Assembly (NCBI RefSeq): GCF_016461715.1
Contig: NZ_JAEMUI010000018.1
Location: forward strand, 1 to 64,000
Length of the DNA: 64,000 bases
Origin: Marinomonas spartinae
Lineage (GTDB): Bacteria; Pseudomonadota; Gammaproteobacteria; Pseudomonadales; Marinomonadaceae
Direction of reading: 5' to 3'
Part shown: positions 26,026 through 35,227 of the stretch, one piece after another
How positions within the stretch are numbered: position 1 is the stretch's first letter
Layout: every line of letters starts with the position of its first letter
Notes under the pieces: model-generated
What the model saw: the letters and a program-made list of their open reading frames with translations, nothing else
What the model was told of the DNA's origin: nothing
The model's database searches: none
Position numbers and translations under genes: made by a program

Positions 26026-28056
26026 ATGCTCGCATTTTTCAAAAAATACCCGCTACCAAGGCAACTCGGTCTAGGGACACTCGCTTTTGTTATTATCATC
26101 TTCGTTGCTTTAACTTTTATCATCAACGTGCAACTAAAACAGCAAATCAATGACATCGTTATCAGTCATGAAAAAAAAGAAGTCGAGTTGGTCAGCAACC
26201 AACTTGAGGACAAGTACCACTTAATGCAACGCGTTATGATGCGCAACGGCGCTCTTCTTAATGATATGCTGGAACAGGTAACTGTCGACTCGAATACGCC
26301 ACTCAGCATTAACGGCACTCAAACTCCCTCAATTAAGTTAAATAACCAAGTTATTAATGGAAATAGTCGTTTTATTCAACAGTTCGCCACATCGACAGAA
26401 TCTGAAGTAAGTTTGCTAATCAAGCAAGGAGATCAGATCATTCGCGTTGCTAGCTCCATGAACAATGCCTTGGCTGCTGGTACTGATTTAGGAAACAATA
26501 CAGAGGGGTACAAAGCCATCCAAAATAACTCCGATTATTTGGGGGTGGACACTCTCGGAAACACCTCCTACTTTACTTACTATAAGAAAGTATCGGGGCA
26601 GAGCAATCTCTATTACGAACTGCTTATTCCTATTCAAAACATCACATCCCCAATTGCTAATACACTAAATAAAATGGTGTTTGGCAAAACAGGGTATGTC
26701 TATGTCACGGCAGCTGGAAAGCATAAAGGGGACATTCTTATTCACCCGAGTAAGGCCTTAGTCGGGCAAAATATGCTGAGTCGTAATCCGCAACTCGCGA
26801 ATACGTTTGAGAAACTCTATCAACAAAAGTCAGGCATCATCCACTACTCATTAAAAGTAGAAGGTCAAACCACCACCTCTCGCCCCGCAATTGCTCTCTT
26901 TAAACGAGTAAAAGGCTGGAACTGGGTAGTGGTGTTAAAAACTTATGACGATGAATATCAAGCCGAAATCAATAAAACCTTATGGATTGTCAGTTCTGTG
27001 TCGGCTGTATTTGGCTTGATGCTGGCAACCGTGTTATGGCTGTTTATTCGTCGCGCACTTTCGCCAATAAAAGAAATTTCTCAAGGCTTGCATGAATTAG
27101 GAAGAGGCAATTTGGCTTTTCGCTTTCATAATAAATTAAGCAAAGACTCCAATAATGAAATCGATTTATTGCGTAATGATACCATTCATATGCGTGACAG
27201 CTTGATTCATCTTATTCAAAAGGTTCAAGATTCTAGCATTGAGCTTCTCCACTCAAGCAATGCCATTTCTGACGTCAATAAAACATTAATCAATAGTGCA
27301 AACTACAGCCAAGACGTCAGCATTCAGGTGGCCTCTGCCATTGTTCAGATCTCGACCGCCATAGAAGACGTCGCACATAATGCTAACGATGTTTCGGCTG
27401 AATCAGACAAGGTTCAAAGCGTTACACAAAACGGCAATGAGGCGATGCAACGTGTTGAGGAAACCGTTGGTAAGCTTGCCAATGCGTTTACTCAGGCCTC
27501 AGAGACCATCGAAAATGTTGAAAAAAGCTCAACGGAAATCGGCAAAGTAGCCCTTGCTATCAATGAGATAGCCGAGCAAACCAATCTGCTGGCGCTGAAT
27601 GCTGCCATTGAAGCAGCTCGTGCTGGTGAGCAAGGACGAGGCTTTGCCGTGGTCGCCGATGAAGTGAGAGTATTGGCACAACGTACACAACAATCCACAG
27701 AAGAAATTCGCAAAGTGATTGATGAGCTACAAATAAACAGCCGTTCTGCCGTGAAAGAAATGGAACAAGGGAGAAGCCAAGTAGATAATAGTGTCAACCA
27801 AGTATCTGAAACACGTAACATATTGTCTCACATACTCACATCGATGAAAAAAGTCTCTCTTGGTATCACCAATGTTGCCACAGCCACAGAGGAGCAAAGT
27901 GTTGCGGCGACACAAATTCGTCAGAATACAGAAACACTGCAAGAAGCTTCTGGCAGCACGTTAAAGCAAGCGGATGCGTCGCAAGATCACAGTAACAACA
28001 TCCACCAATTGGCTAACGATCTTCAAGATGATCTCAAAGCCTTTAAACTAAAGTAA
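26026..28056 (+). CDS. Methyl-accepting chemotaxis protein, Cache3-Cache2 type, tandem copy 2
   Basis: The 676-residue paralogue of the preceding receptor has the same order: helix, Cache3/Cache2-like sensor, helix (about 320-345), HAMP, signalling hairpin. The segment [12 protein letters not shown] and everything past the HAMP is nearly the same in both, but the first 300 residues differ at many positions, the part that meets the ligand. ATG 26026 is preceded by TAAGGATCC. Separate promoters are likely, as a 263-bp gap with a hairpin divides the genes. Confidence 0.92.
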   Translation: MLAFFKKYPLPRQLGLGTLAFVIIIFVALTFIINVQLKQQINDIVISHEKKEVELVSNQLEDKYHLMQRVMMRNGALLNDMLEQVTVDSNTPLSINGTQTPSIKLNNQVINGNSRFIQQFATSTESEVSLLIKQGDQIIRVASSMNNALAAGTDLGNNTEGYKAIQNNSDYLGVDTLGNTSYFTYYKKVSGQSNLYYELLIPIQNITSPIANTLNKMVFGKTGYVYVTAAGKHKGDILIHPSKALVGQNMLSRNPQLANTFEKLYQQKSGIIHYSLKVEGQTTTSRPAIALFKRVKGWNWVVVLKTYDDEYQAEINKTLWIVSSVSAVFGLMLATVLWLFIRRALSPIKEISQGLHELGRGNLAFRFHNKLSKDSNNEIDLLRNDTIHMRDSLIHLIQKVQDSSIELLHSSNAISDVNKTLINSANYSQDVSIQVASAIVQISTAIEDVAHNANDVSAESDKVQSVTQNGNEAMQRVEETVGKLANAFTQASETIENVEKSSTEIGKVALAINEIAEQTNLLALNAAIEAARAGEQGRGFAVVADEVRVLAQRTQQSTEEIRKVIDELQINSRSAVKEMEQGRSQVDNSVNQVSETRNILSHILTSMKKVSLGITNVATATEEQSVAATQIRQNTETLQEASGSTLKQADASQDHSNNIHQLANDLQDDLKAFKLK

Positions 28057-28068
28057 GATAAAAATATT

Positions 28069-28094
28069 AAGGAAGGTTGTAAAAGACCTTCCTT
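28069..28094 (+). terminator. Hairpin after the second tandem MCP
   Basis: AAGGAAGGT pairs with ACCTTCCTT; the tail ATGTTT is only weakly T-rich. Confidence 0.5.
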
Positions 28095-28197
28095 ATGTTT
28101 CGTCCACAAATTATGGGCTTACTGTAGCATTCGATTCTAGCGAACATTGGCTATTTCCCATGGTCACAGTATCATACCTTGATCGCAAGGAATGATT

Positions 28198-30435
28198 ATG
28201 CCGAATCCAAACAATTTAAAACACCGCCATTGTTATCTCTTCACAGGAAATACTTCGCAAATTTACGCGGCTTTTTCCTGCGTTTCCAATGGACAAGATT
28301 CAATCCTCATCTGTACCCACGATGAAGCACATTATCGCGACTTCAATCCACACGAAAACGCAGACATTCGTTTATTTAAACACATAAAGAATACCCTTGG
28401 GCAAACCTATGACGCCATATTAATTGATATAACACGGGGGATCTCTGCTAGTGTGATCGCCATATTAGCAGGTGCAGTAAGAGGCGATGGTACCTTTGCC
28501 ATCGGCTTACCGGAAGAACCTGAACAAAATTGGCTAAACCAAGAAGACCAGGAAATGGCCCGCTATCTACCCTGGCCTTATCATCCTGATCAAATCGAGT
28601 CACACTTTAAACGCTATATTCTTAATCAGCTTATCCATCCACACAGCCCCTTCCAATACATCCGTCCCCAACAGATTGATAGACTTACACCGCCACAAAG
28701 CCATACAGTGGGTGCCCCCCAGCACGAAATCACTCTGACACAAGAACAAGAAGCCGCCCAAAAGTCATTATTAACCTCTTCCAACGAGACTCATGTATTG
28801 ATCGCATCACGGGGTCGAGGCAAATCCACTCTGCTTGGAGACACCCTAGCCAAGTGGGTAAAAGCGGGAAAGAAAGTCGCCGTTACTGCTGCCACGCCAG
28901 ACGCATTGGTTGCCCTTCGCAAACAATATGATGATCAATTCACCTCACTTAACGTGTCATCTGATCACAAAGAGATGGTGCCAGAGATGCCCTTTTATGC
29001 ACCAGACACCCTGCTATTGATGGAAGATCAATGGGAACATCTGATTATTGATGAAGCCGCTCGTCTTCCCATTCCCGTACTAACCGCTCTGTTGGATAAG
29101 TCTAAGCAATGTGTATTTAGCACAACAGATTATGGCTATGAGGGGGCTGGGCGCGGCTTTGGCATTCGTTTCTGTCACACTTTAGAAACACCACGCCAAG
29201 GAAAATCAACGCCCTTAAAAAGGCTCTCTTTAACCCAACCGATTCGATGGGGGGAAAATGACCCACTTGAAAAATGGGTTAATGAGACATTTTTCTTATG
29301 CCCACCATTTGAGGCAACTCCCAACCTTTCGTCAACAAATACCACACCGCTTGTCACCACGTTACAAGGAAAAGCATGGCTACAGGAACCTGAGCATTTA
29401 AAAGTGACTTTTTCGCTATTAGTAAATGCTCACTATCAAACTTCGCCAGATAATATAAGATGGATGTTGGATGACCCAAGTGTCACCACATGGTTATCTC
29501 AATCAGGTTCCCCCAACAGAGCCGCTAAACCAGCGCAGACAGGGATCCCTACGATAACGACAAATCCTATGGTAATAAATAACCCCCAAGTAATGAGCAA
29601 TATGACCATTAACAGTGTGGCAATTGTTACCGAAGAAGGTGAGCTTCCAGATGATCTAAGCCAAGCGGTGCTAGAAGGCTCCCGCCGCCCTAGAGGCCAC
29701 CTTGTTCCTCAGTCATTAATGGCCCATGAGGGCTTCATCGAAGCGGGACGCTATCACTATTGGCGCATCAGCCGTATTGCCACTCAGCCTAATCTTCAAG
29801 GCCAAGGGCTAGCGAGCCATTTACTCAAACAAATAACAGAAGCTGCTCGAAGCAAAGTCGATTTTCTCTGTACCAGCTTTGCCGCCAGTCCTGATATCGT
29901 TGCGTTTTGGCAAAAAAATGGTTTTATCAGCGTGAGACTGGGTACGAGCAAAGACAAAGCCAGCGGCAGCTACTCTTTGATGATGGTCAAACCTCTTAAC
30001 TCAATTGCCGAGCAACAAGCCAAACAGTGGTACAGTCTGTTTCTGAAGCGTTTCCAGACGAATTTACTGCTCTGCTATCAGGATTTATCCGCAGCGCTTA
30101 TTATTCAACTTGTCCAATGGACTCTTCAGTCAACCTCACCTGCTAATGTATTAATAAGCGAACAGGATAAGCAGGATCTGCTCTTGTTTTGCCATACTCA
30201 TCGCCCTTTTGATAGTGTTCGAGCGGCCCTTTATAGCGCGTTTTTTCAGTTAGCCTACCAAGGTAAACTCAAAGCACATTCATCATTCGATACTCTGTTG
30301 TTTGATGCCGTATTAGGTAGAACAACGCAGTCTCAATTGAAAGCAGCCAAACTGACAGGGCGGAAAGACCTTCACTTGGCTTTGAAACAGACACTCAAAC
30401 AGGAAATATTTGCCCCTCATACAACTCAATCCTAG
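28198..30435 (+). CDS. tmcA: tRNA(Met) cytidine acetyltransferase TmcA
   Basis: The 745-residue enzyme has the TmcA order: N-terminal DUF1726-like part, an RNA-helicase module with Walker A A-S-R-G-R-G-K-S-T (about residue 202) and an I-I-D-E-A-A-R-L-P Walker B, a GNAT acetyltransferase domain with acetyl-CoA loop N-L-Q-G-Q-G-L-A-S, and a C-terminal tRNA-binding tail. It makes N4-acetylcytidine at the wobble position of elongator tRNA-Met using ATP and acetyl-CoA, which prevents misreading of Ile codons. ATG 28198 has the AAGG site at normal spacing; ATG 28192 is too close to it. The tRNA(CAU) at 843 could be a substrate only if it is Met type. Confidence 0.95.
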   Translation: MPNPNNLKHRHCYLFTGNTSQIYAAFSCVSNGQDSILICTHDEAHYRDFNPHENADIRLFKHIKNTLGQTYDAILIDITRGISASVIAILAGAVRGDGTFAIGLPEEPEQNWLNQEDQEMARYLPWPYHPDQIESHFKRYILNQLIHPHSPFQYIRPQQIDRLTPPQSHTVGAPQHEITLTQEQEAAQKSLLTSSNETHVLIASRGRGKSTLLGDTLAKWVKAGKKVAVTAATPDALVALRKQYDDQFTSLNVSSDHKEMVPEMPFYAPDTLLLMEDQWEHLIIDEAARLPIPVLTALLDKSKQCVFSTTDYGYEGAGRGFGIRFCHTLETPRQGKSTPLKRLSLTQPIRWGENDPLEKWVNETFFLCPPFEATPNLSSTNTTPLVTTLQGKAWLQEPEHLKVTFSLLVNAHYQTSPDNIRWMLDDPSVTTWLSQSGSPNRAAKPAQTGIPTITTNPMVINNPQVMSNMTINSVAIVTEEGELPDDLSQAVLEGSRRPRGHLVPQSLMAHEGFIEAGRYHYWRISRIATQPNLQGQGLASHLLKQITEAARSKVDFLCTSFAASPDIVAFWQKNGFISVRLGTSKDKASGSYSLMMVKPLNSIAEQQAKQWYSLFLKRFQTNLLLCYQDLSAALIIQLVQWTLQSTSPANVLISEQDKQDLLLFCHTHRPFDSVRAALYSAFFQLAYQGKLKAHSSFDTLLFDAVLGRTTQSQLKAAKLTGRKDLHLALKQTLKQEIFAPHTTQS

Positions 30436-30531
30436 TTAAGCCTTGGTGTCCTCTTCTTGATCTGCCAGACAATCTTTCTTGATCTCTCGCCACTCGGGTT
30501 TAGATCGCAATAAAAATTGGCGGAAATCCAC
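30436..30531 (-). pseudogene. Short coding-like remnant downstream of tmcA
   Basis: On the minus strand a 31-codon frame (VDFRQFLLRSKPEWREIK then a Glu/Asp-rich end) reads like the tail of a real protein but is closed by a stop just upstream and has no ribosome site. It may be the 3' remnant of a lost gene or a chance frame. Confidence 0.25.
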
Positions 30532-30762
30532 CCATAGCCATTATTTTATGTGTGAGTTTCCACTCTTAATATCGCCACCAGCTTTCGTCAAATTCTGGAA
30601 AAAACCTATTTATTCAATCAAATTCAATCACTTAGACAAAAAATTAAAGAGTTGGCATAGATTGTGTAAACACTAAGATAGCAACAATTAAATGTGCTTC
30701 ACTCGTTTGGCTAAGATCAAGCGATAATAAAAATAATTATCTCGTTTTGGAGTTTTAAAATA
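30532..30762. other. Leader region of the first TRAP operon
   Basis: No gene is seen between the tmcA-side remnant and dctP. The AT-rich stretch should hold the dctP promoter. A TTTGGC...AAGC arrangement near 30709 only loosely resembles a sigma54 -24/-12 site and is not claimed. The CATCATACAA word found before the other sugar-acid genes is absent here. Confidence 0.4.
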
Positions 30763-31764
30763 ATGAAAAAAATCAGTCTAGCCTTGACCACTCTCGCCCT
30801 TTCCTTTGCTACCAACGCCGCCTTTGCTGATTCTTCAGCCTGCGATCCTGGCGAGCGCGTTGTAAAATTCAGTCACGTAACAGGGGGAACAACTCACCCT
30901 AAAGTGGTGGCCGCGAATAATTTTGCTGCGCGTGTTAACAAAGAAATGAATGGCAGACTCTGTGTTGAAGTTTTTCCGAACTCAACATTATTTGGCGACT
31001 CAAAAGAATTAGAAGCCTTGCTTTTAGGCGATGTTCAATTGCTTGCCCCTTCTCTTTCTAAGTTTGGTTCTTACACACCTAAATATGGTGTATTCGACCT
31101 ACCTTTCATCTTTAAAAACATGGACCAAGCTATCCGCTTTACTAACAGCCCTCAAGGTAAAGATCTGCTCTACGCCATGAAAGACAATGTTGGCTTCGTT
31201 GGTCTAGGTTACTGGATGTCAGGTATGAAATACTTCTCTGCCAACAAAAAACTGATCTTACCAAGCGATGCGAAAGGCCTAAAATTCCGTGTCCAAACCT
31301 CAGATGTAGCCAAAGCCATGATCGAAGCCATGGGCGCGTCACCACAAGCGATGGCGTTCTCCGAGGTCTACGGCGCACTGCAAACCGGTGTTGTGGATGG
31401 GCAGGAAAACACATGGTCTAACATTTACACCAAGAAATTCTACGAAGTGCAAGACAGCATCACAGAAACCGACCACCAATTGTTGGCTTACTTGTTCATG
31501 ACGTCTCAAGACTTCTTAGACAGCTTATCCCCAGCGGATCGCAAACAGTTCCTGCAAATTGCGGATGAAGTAACACAGGAAGCGAACCAGTCTGTGAAAG
31601 CGAAAGAAGCTGAAAACCGCGCCAATATTTTAAAAGCCGGCGGCAAAATCAATACGTTGACACCAGAGCAGCGTCAAATTTGGGTTGAAACGATGAAACC
31701 GGTTTGGAAGAAATTCCAAAATGACATTGGTGAAAACCTAATTAATGCCGCAGCCAACTCATAA
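30763..31764 (+). CDS. dctP: TRAP transporter substrate-binding protein DctP, first system
   Basis: The 333-residue periplasmic protein has a signal peptide (about 1-22, ending AFA-D) and a DctP fold: HVTGGTTHPKV near the start, GLKFRVQTS with the conserved Arg that salt-bridges a carboxylate, and GVVDGQENTWSN, a TRAP hallmark. It binds a carboxylate (C4-dicarboxylate or sugar acid). It begins a plus-strand operon with DctQ and DctM. A perfect hairpin (31783-31808) separates it from dctQ, as in many TRAP operons where the binding protein is made in excess. Confidence 0.93.
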   Translation: MKKISLALTTLALSFATNAAFADSSACDPGERVVKFSHVTGGTTHPKVVAANNFAARVNKEMNGRLCVEVFPNSTLFGDSKELEALLLGDVQLLAPSLSKFGSYTPKYGVFDLPFIFKNMDQAIRFTNSPQGKDLLYAMKDNVGFVGLGYWMSGMKYFSANKKLILPSDAKGLKFRVQTSDVAKAMIEAMGASPQAMAFSEVYGALQTGVVDGQENTWSNIYTKKFYEVQDSITETDHQLLAYLFMTSQDFLDSLSPADRKQFLQIADEVTQEANQSVKAKEAENRANILKAGGKINTLTPEQRQIWVETMKPVWKKFQNDIGENLINAAANS

Positions 31765-31782
31765 ACCCTTTGTGTTATGCAG

Positions 31783-31808
31783 AATGTTGGCTCTATTGAG
31801 CCAACATT
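31783..31808 (+). promoter_or_regulatory. Intercistronic hairpin between dctP and dctQ (first system)
   Basis: AATGTTGGCTC and its exact complement form an 11-bp stem with a TATT loop, about 19 bp past the dctP stop and without a T run. It may shield the dctP message or partly terminate. Confidence 0.55.
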
Positions 31809-31920
31809 AGGGCCTTCCCTTCACAGTTTACCTATCTCTTATTCATATATAACGAGATTCGTCTTGCTGTGTCTGCGTTGTGCTTTTAGATAGACAGGTC
31901 CACTTGTTCAGGAGACCACC

Positions 31921-32601
31921 ATGGCATACTACTGGCCACATTTATATTTATTATTTTTTATCGTCATCATTTGGGTGCTGGAAAAATGCTTTCCCAAAGC
32001 GATGGAACGCGCTGAAGAAAACCTATTAATCATCGTCATTTCTTCGATTATGGCAGTGTCTTTTGGTCAGGTGATTGCGCGCTACGGATTTAATACTGGC
32101 TGGGACGCCGCATTGGAATTCAATACCGTCGCATTTTCATGGTTGATTCTACTGGGTATGAGTTATGGCATTAAAACGGGTATCCATTTAGGGGTCGACA
32201 TCGTAATAAACGCTGTACCTAAACCTGTTACCAAAGCCCTATCTCTATTTGGCGCATTTGCAGCCATTATGTACGGCTTAATCCTGTTAGATTCAACCTG
32301 GCTATCGATGTTAGGCATCGATGCTCGTGGTGGGGCTATCGAGTATTGGACGAAAATGTTCAAAATCGGTATTGGTACTGAAGAACTGCGTTACCCAGTC
32401 TTTATGCAAGAAATGTTTGACCTAAGACCCCGTGTTCAACGCTGGCTAGTGCTTATTATCTTGCCAATCAGTTTAGCCATGCTGTCGTATCGCTCGCTGC
32501 AGGCCTTTATCGATATTGCACGAGGAAAACGTGACATGTTGATCAGCGGCCACGAGGCGCAAGACCTCGTCAACGCCAACAAAGACTCTTTAAAAGACTA
32601 A
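31921..32601 (+). CDS. dctQ: TRAP small permease subunit DctQ, first system
   Basis: The 226-residue membrane protein has four main hydrophobic segments and the DctQ signature region with R-Y-G-F-N-T-G-W and GIHLGVDIVI. It forms the membrane complex with DctM. It is longer than usual DctQ (about 160-180) because of an extra loop of about 50 residues before the last helix (around IGIGTEELRYPVFMQEMFDL). A GGAGACC ribosome site precedes ATG 31921. Confidence 0.9.
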   Translation: MAYYWPHLYLLFFIVIIWVLEKCFPKAMERAEENLLIIVISSIMAVSFGQVIARYGFNTGWDAALEFNTVAFSWLILLGMSYGIKTGIHLGVDIVINAVPKPVTKALSLFGAFAAIMYGLILLDSTWLSMLGIDARGGAIEYWTKMFKIGIGTEELRYPVFMQEMFDLRPRVQRWLVLIILPISLAMLSYRSLQAFIDIARGKRDMLISGHEAQDLVNANKDSLKD

Positions 32602-32616
32602 CGCAGGAGCTTTATT

Positions 32617-34230
32617 GTGGAATCTATTATTTTATTCGGTCTCGTACTGACCCTGCTGTTTATCGGCCTACCTGTTGGTATCTCGTTGGGCTTATCGTCC
32701 ATCTTGTTTATTACCTTTTTCTCCCACGACTCCTTGTCGTCGGTAGCGATTTCTTTGTTTGGTGCGGGTCAACATTATACTCTGTTGGCCATCCCGTTTT
32801 TCATTCTCGCTTCGTCTTATATGTCAACTGGCGGTGTCGCAAAACGCTTGATTAACTTCGCCATTGCCAGCGTTGGACACTTCCGTGGCGGTTTGGCCAT
32901 GGCATCCGTTTTGGCGTGTATGATGTTCGCAGCCTTGTCAGGCTCTTCCCCAGCCACTGTGGTTGCTATCGGCTCGATTGCCATTGTGGGGATGCGCCAA
33001 GTCGGTTACTCAAAAGAGTTCGCCTCTGGCATCATCGCTAACGCAGGCACATTAGGTATCCTAATCCCCCCTTCCATCGTAATGGTGGTGTACGCAGCAG
33101 CAACGGATGTATCCGTTGGTCGCATGTTCTTAGCAGGGGTGATTCCTGGCTTATTGGCTGGCGTAATGTTAATGCTCGCCATCTATGTGGTTGCCCGTAT
33201 TAAAAACCTACCAGCAGAAGAATGGAAAGGCTTTGGTAATCTTATCCGTGGCGGTAAAGAAGCTGGCTGGGGATTATTTCTTGTCGTTATTATCATGGGT
33301 GGTATCTACGGTGGTGTGTTCACACCAACAGAAGCGGCAGTGGTAGCGGCCGTGTACTCGATTTTTATCGCCCTGTTTGTGTATCGTGATATGGGGCCAT
33401 TAAAAGGCCAAACTTGGACAAATGATAACGACGCACCTCATGCTCGTGTTGGTTTTAACGGCACAGTGTATGGCGTGTCTTTCTTCCTTGTCTGGGAAAT
33501 TTTGTCCTTCTTCGCCTTTGCGGACAGTAAAACCGTGACTGGTGGTGATCGCGCTCTTTGGGGTTGCGCCCTCTCGCTATTACTCGCGATCTTCTATGTC
33601 TACAAGCGCTCTTCCCATTTAAAGGAGTCCATAGTAACTTGTTTGCTTGCTGGCTTGCCTATTTGGGGGCGTAATCTTTCATTGATGCTACGAGGCTTTT
33701 TCCCTGCACTGTTTGGTGAAGAATCTCGCAAGGTGATGCTGGAAGGCACCAAAACCACCATCATGCTGATGTTTATCATCGCCAATGCCCTGTTGTTTGC
33801 TCATACCTTATCAGCAGAGCGTATTCCGCAAATGATCACAGAATGGATGTTAAGTGTCGGCTTTAACTGGTTCACTTTCTTGATTGCGGTGAATATTCTT
33901 CTGCTCATTGGTGGACAGTTTATGGAGCCATCTGGCTTGCTGGTCATTGTTGCCCCAGTTGTCTTCCCAATCGCGATGAAGCTAGGGGTGGATCCGATTC
34001 ACCTTGGTATCATCATGGTCGTCAACATGGAAATCGGTATGATCACGCCACCGATTGGTCTAAACCTCTTTGTGACCTCAGGCATCACAGGCATGAGTTT
34101 AGCCCGCGTCGTAAAAGCCGCTACGCCTTTTATGTTGGTATTAATGGTGTTCTTGGTTCTGGTGACTTACATCCCAGAGCTTTCCACGGTTTTACCTTAT
34201 AGCGTCATGGGGCCAGAGCTAGTGAAATAA
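32617..34230 (+). CDS. dctM: TRAP large permease DctM, enlarged form, first system
   Basis: The 537-residue multi-span protein has typical DctM motifs (ISLGLSSILF, SSPATVVAIGSIA, GILIPPSIVMVVYA, ITPPIGLNLFV). Normal DctM is near 427 residues; here about 110 extra residues are inserted after VYRDMGPLKG (around residues 255-370) with at least two extra hydrophobic segments. It drives Na+- or H+-coupled uptake of the DctP-bound substrate. The start is GTG 32617 with AGGAGC upstream, 15 bp after dctQ. A strong terminator follows at 34251-34280. Confidence 0.92.
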   Translation: MESIILFGLVLTLLFIGLPVGISLGLSSILFITFFSHDSLSSVAISLFGAGQHYTLLAIPFFILASSYMSTGGVAKRLINFAIASVGHFRGGLAMASVLACMMFAALSGSSPATVVAIGSIAIVGMRQVGYSKEFASGIIANAGTLGILIPPSIVMVVYAAATDVSVGRMFLAGVIPGLLAGVMLMLAIYVVARIKNLPAEEWKGFGNLIRGGKEAGWGLFLVVIIMGGIYGGVFTPTEAAVVAAVYSIFIALFVYRDMGPLKGQTWTNDNDAPHARVGFNGTVYGVSFFLVWEILSFFAFADSKTVTGGDRALWGCALSLLLAIFYVYKRSSHLKESIVTCLLAGLPIWGRNLSLMLRGFFPALFGEESRKVMLEGTKTTIMLMFIIANALLFAHTLSAERIPQMITEWMLSVGFNWFTFLIAVNILLLIGGQFMEPSGLLVIVAPVVFPIAMKLGVDPIHLGIIMVVNMEIGMITPPIGLNLFVTSGITGMSLARVVKAATPFMLVLMVFLVLVTYIPELSTVLPYSVMGPELVK

Positions 34231-34250
34231 TAAAACGGTTTTAATGCATT

Positions 34251-34280
34251 AAAAAACGCCCAAATCGGGCGTTTTTTTTG
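34251..34280. terminator. Bidirectional terminator between dctM and udh
   Basis: An AAAAACGCCC/GGGCGTTTTT stem is followed by T residues on both strands, ending the first TRAP operon and the leftward udh transcript. Confidence 0.9.
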
Positions 34281-34354
34281 TTCTTAACTCCATACAATGA
34301 AAATGCTAGAACATTGTGAAGTCAACGCGAGATGTAAAAGCCAACAAGCCAGTT

Positions 34355-35152
34355 TTAGTCGTCTTCGAAATGACCCGCTTTGGCAAATGGACCACCTTGA
34401 AAACGCACCGCCGGATCGTTCGAATCGATATTTTCTTCTAGGAGATAATCTTCCTTCTCAAACACCTCTGAAGAGTCTTTTGGCGTCCACCCTAGAAATT
34501 TTGCATGCTTGTTGTCCCACCAAGTGCTTGGGTTATCGGATACACCATACACAACAGTACAACCAAGGCGATCAGCAGCGTACACCTTTTTAATCAGCTC
34601 TGCTAAATCTCCCTCACTTAACCAAGTCGACAACATACGACGATTCAAAGGTTTCGGGAAGCATGAGCCGATACGCACCAAAGCCGACTCTATCGCAAAT
34701 TTATCGAAGTAATATTGCGCTAATAACTCCCCAAAACCTTTCGAAACCCCATATAAACTGTCCGGTCTCATCTCGCTTTGCGCATCCAGCAACGTCTCTC
34801 TGTTATGGAAACCAATAACATGATTGGAGCTGGCAAAGAAAATGCGCTTAATCCCGTGCTTACGTGCCGCTTCGTAAAGGTTGTAGGCGCCTTTAATATT
34901 GCCATTGAGAATATTATCGAACGTATTTTCCGTGGACACACCACCAAAATGAACAATTCCGTCACAACCCTCGACTAACGCCATCACACTATCGTAATCA
35001 GCAAGGTCGCATTGCACAAAGGTTTCACCTGCCCCCAACTCGGTGACTGGGTTTAAATCCGACAACACGAATTCATCCGCCCAACCCGCCAGTTTTTTAC
35101 GCATAGCAGTCCCTAAATTTCCGGCAGCGCCTGTTATTAAAACACGTTTCAT
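34355..35152 (-). CDS. udh: Uronate dehydrogenase
   Basis: The 265-residue SDR enzyme has the cofactor loop ITGAAGNLG, Y134-x3-K138 in LYGVSKGFGE and the family segments VHFGGVSTENTFDNIL, FFASSNHVIGF and RIGSCFPKPLNRRMLSTWLS, which match Agrobacterium/Pseudomonas Udh closely. It oxidises D-galacturonate or D-glucuronate with NAD to the aldaro-lactone, feeding galactarate and glucarate into GarD or GudD. It is the last gene of the leftward operon dctP-dctQ-dctM-udh, 75 bp after dctM. Confidence 0.93.
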   Translation of the reverse strand: MKRVLITGAAGNLGTAMRKKLAGWADEFVLSDLNPVTELGAGETFVQCDLADYDSVMALVEGCDGIVHFGGVSTENTFDNILNGNIKGAYNLYEAARKHGIKRIFFASSNHVIGFHNRETLLDAQSEMRPDSLYGVSKGFGELLAQYYFDKFAIESALVRIGSCFPKPLNRRMLSTWLSEGDLAELIKKVYAADRLGCTVVYGVSDNPSTWWDNKHAKFLGWTPKDSSEVFEKEDYLLEENIDSNDPAVRFQGGPFAKAGHFEDD

Positions 35153-35227
35153 GGACGACTCCTTAAAGCAAAATTCATCTAAAAAGGAGCGCGAAAATGG
35201 ACCGCGTCCTCTCGTAAAAATGTAAAA

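Noticed and set aside
30479..30676. 65-codon plus-strand frame between tmcA and dctP
   Set aside because: No ribosome site, unusual composition, and the opposite strand looks more coding-like at its left end.
30709..30725. Sigma54-like -24/-12 site upstream of the first dctP
   Set aside because: Only TGGC and GC are at the right spacing; the rest of the consensus is missing.
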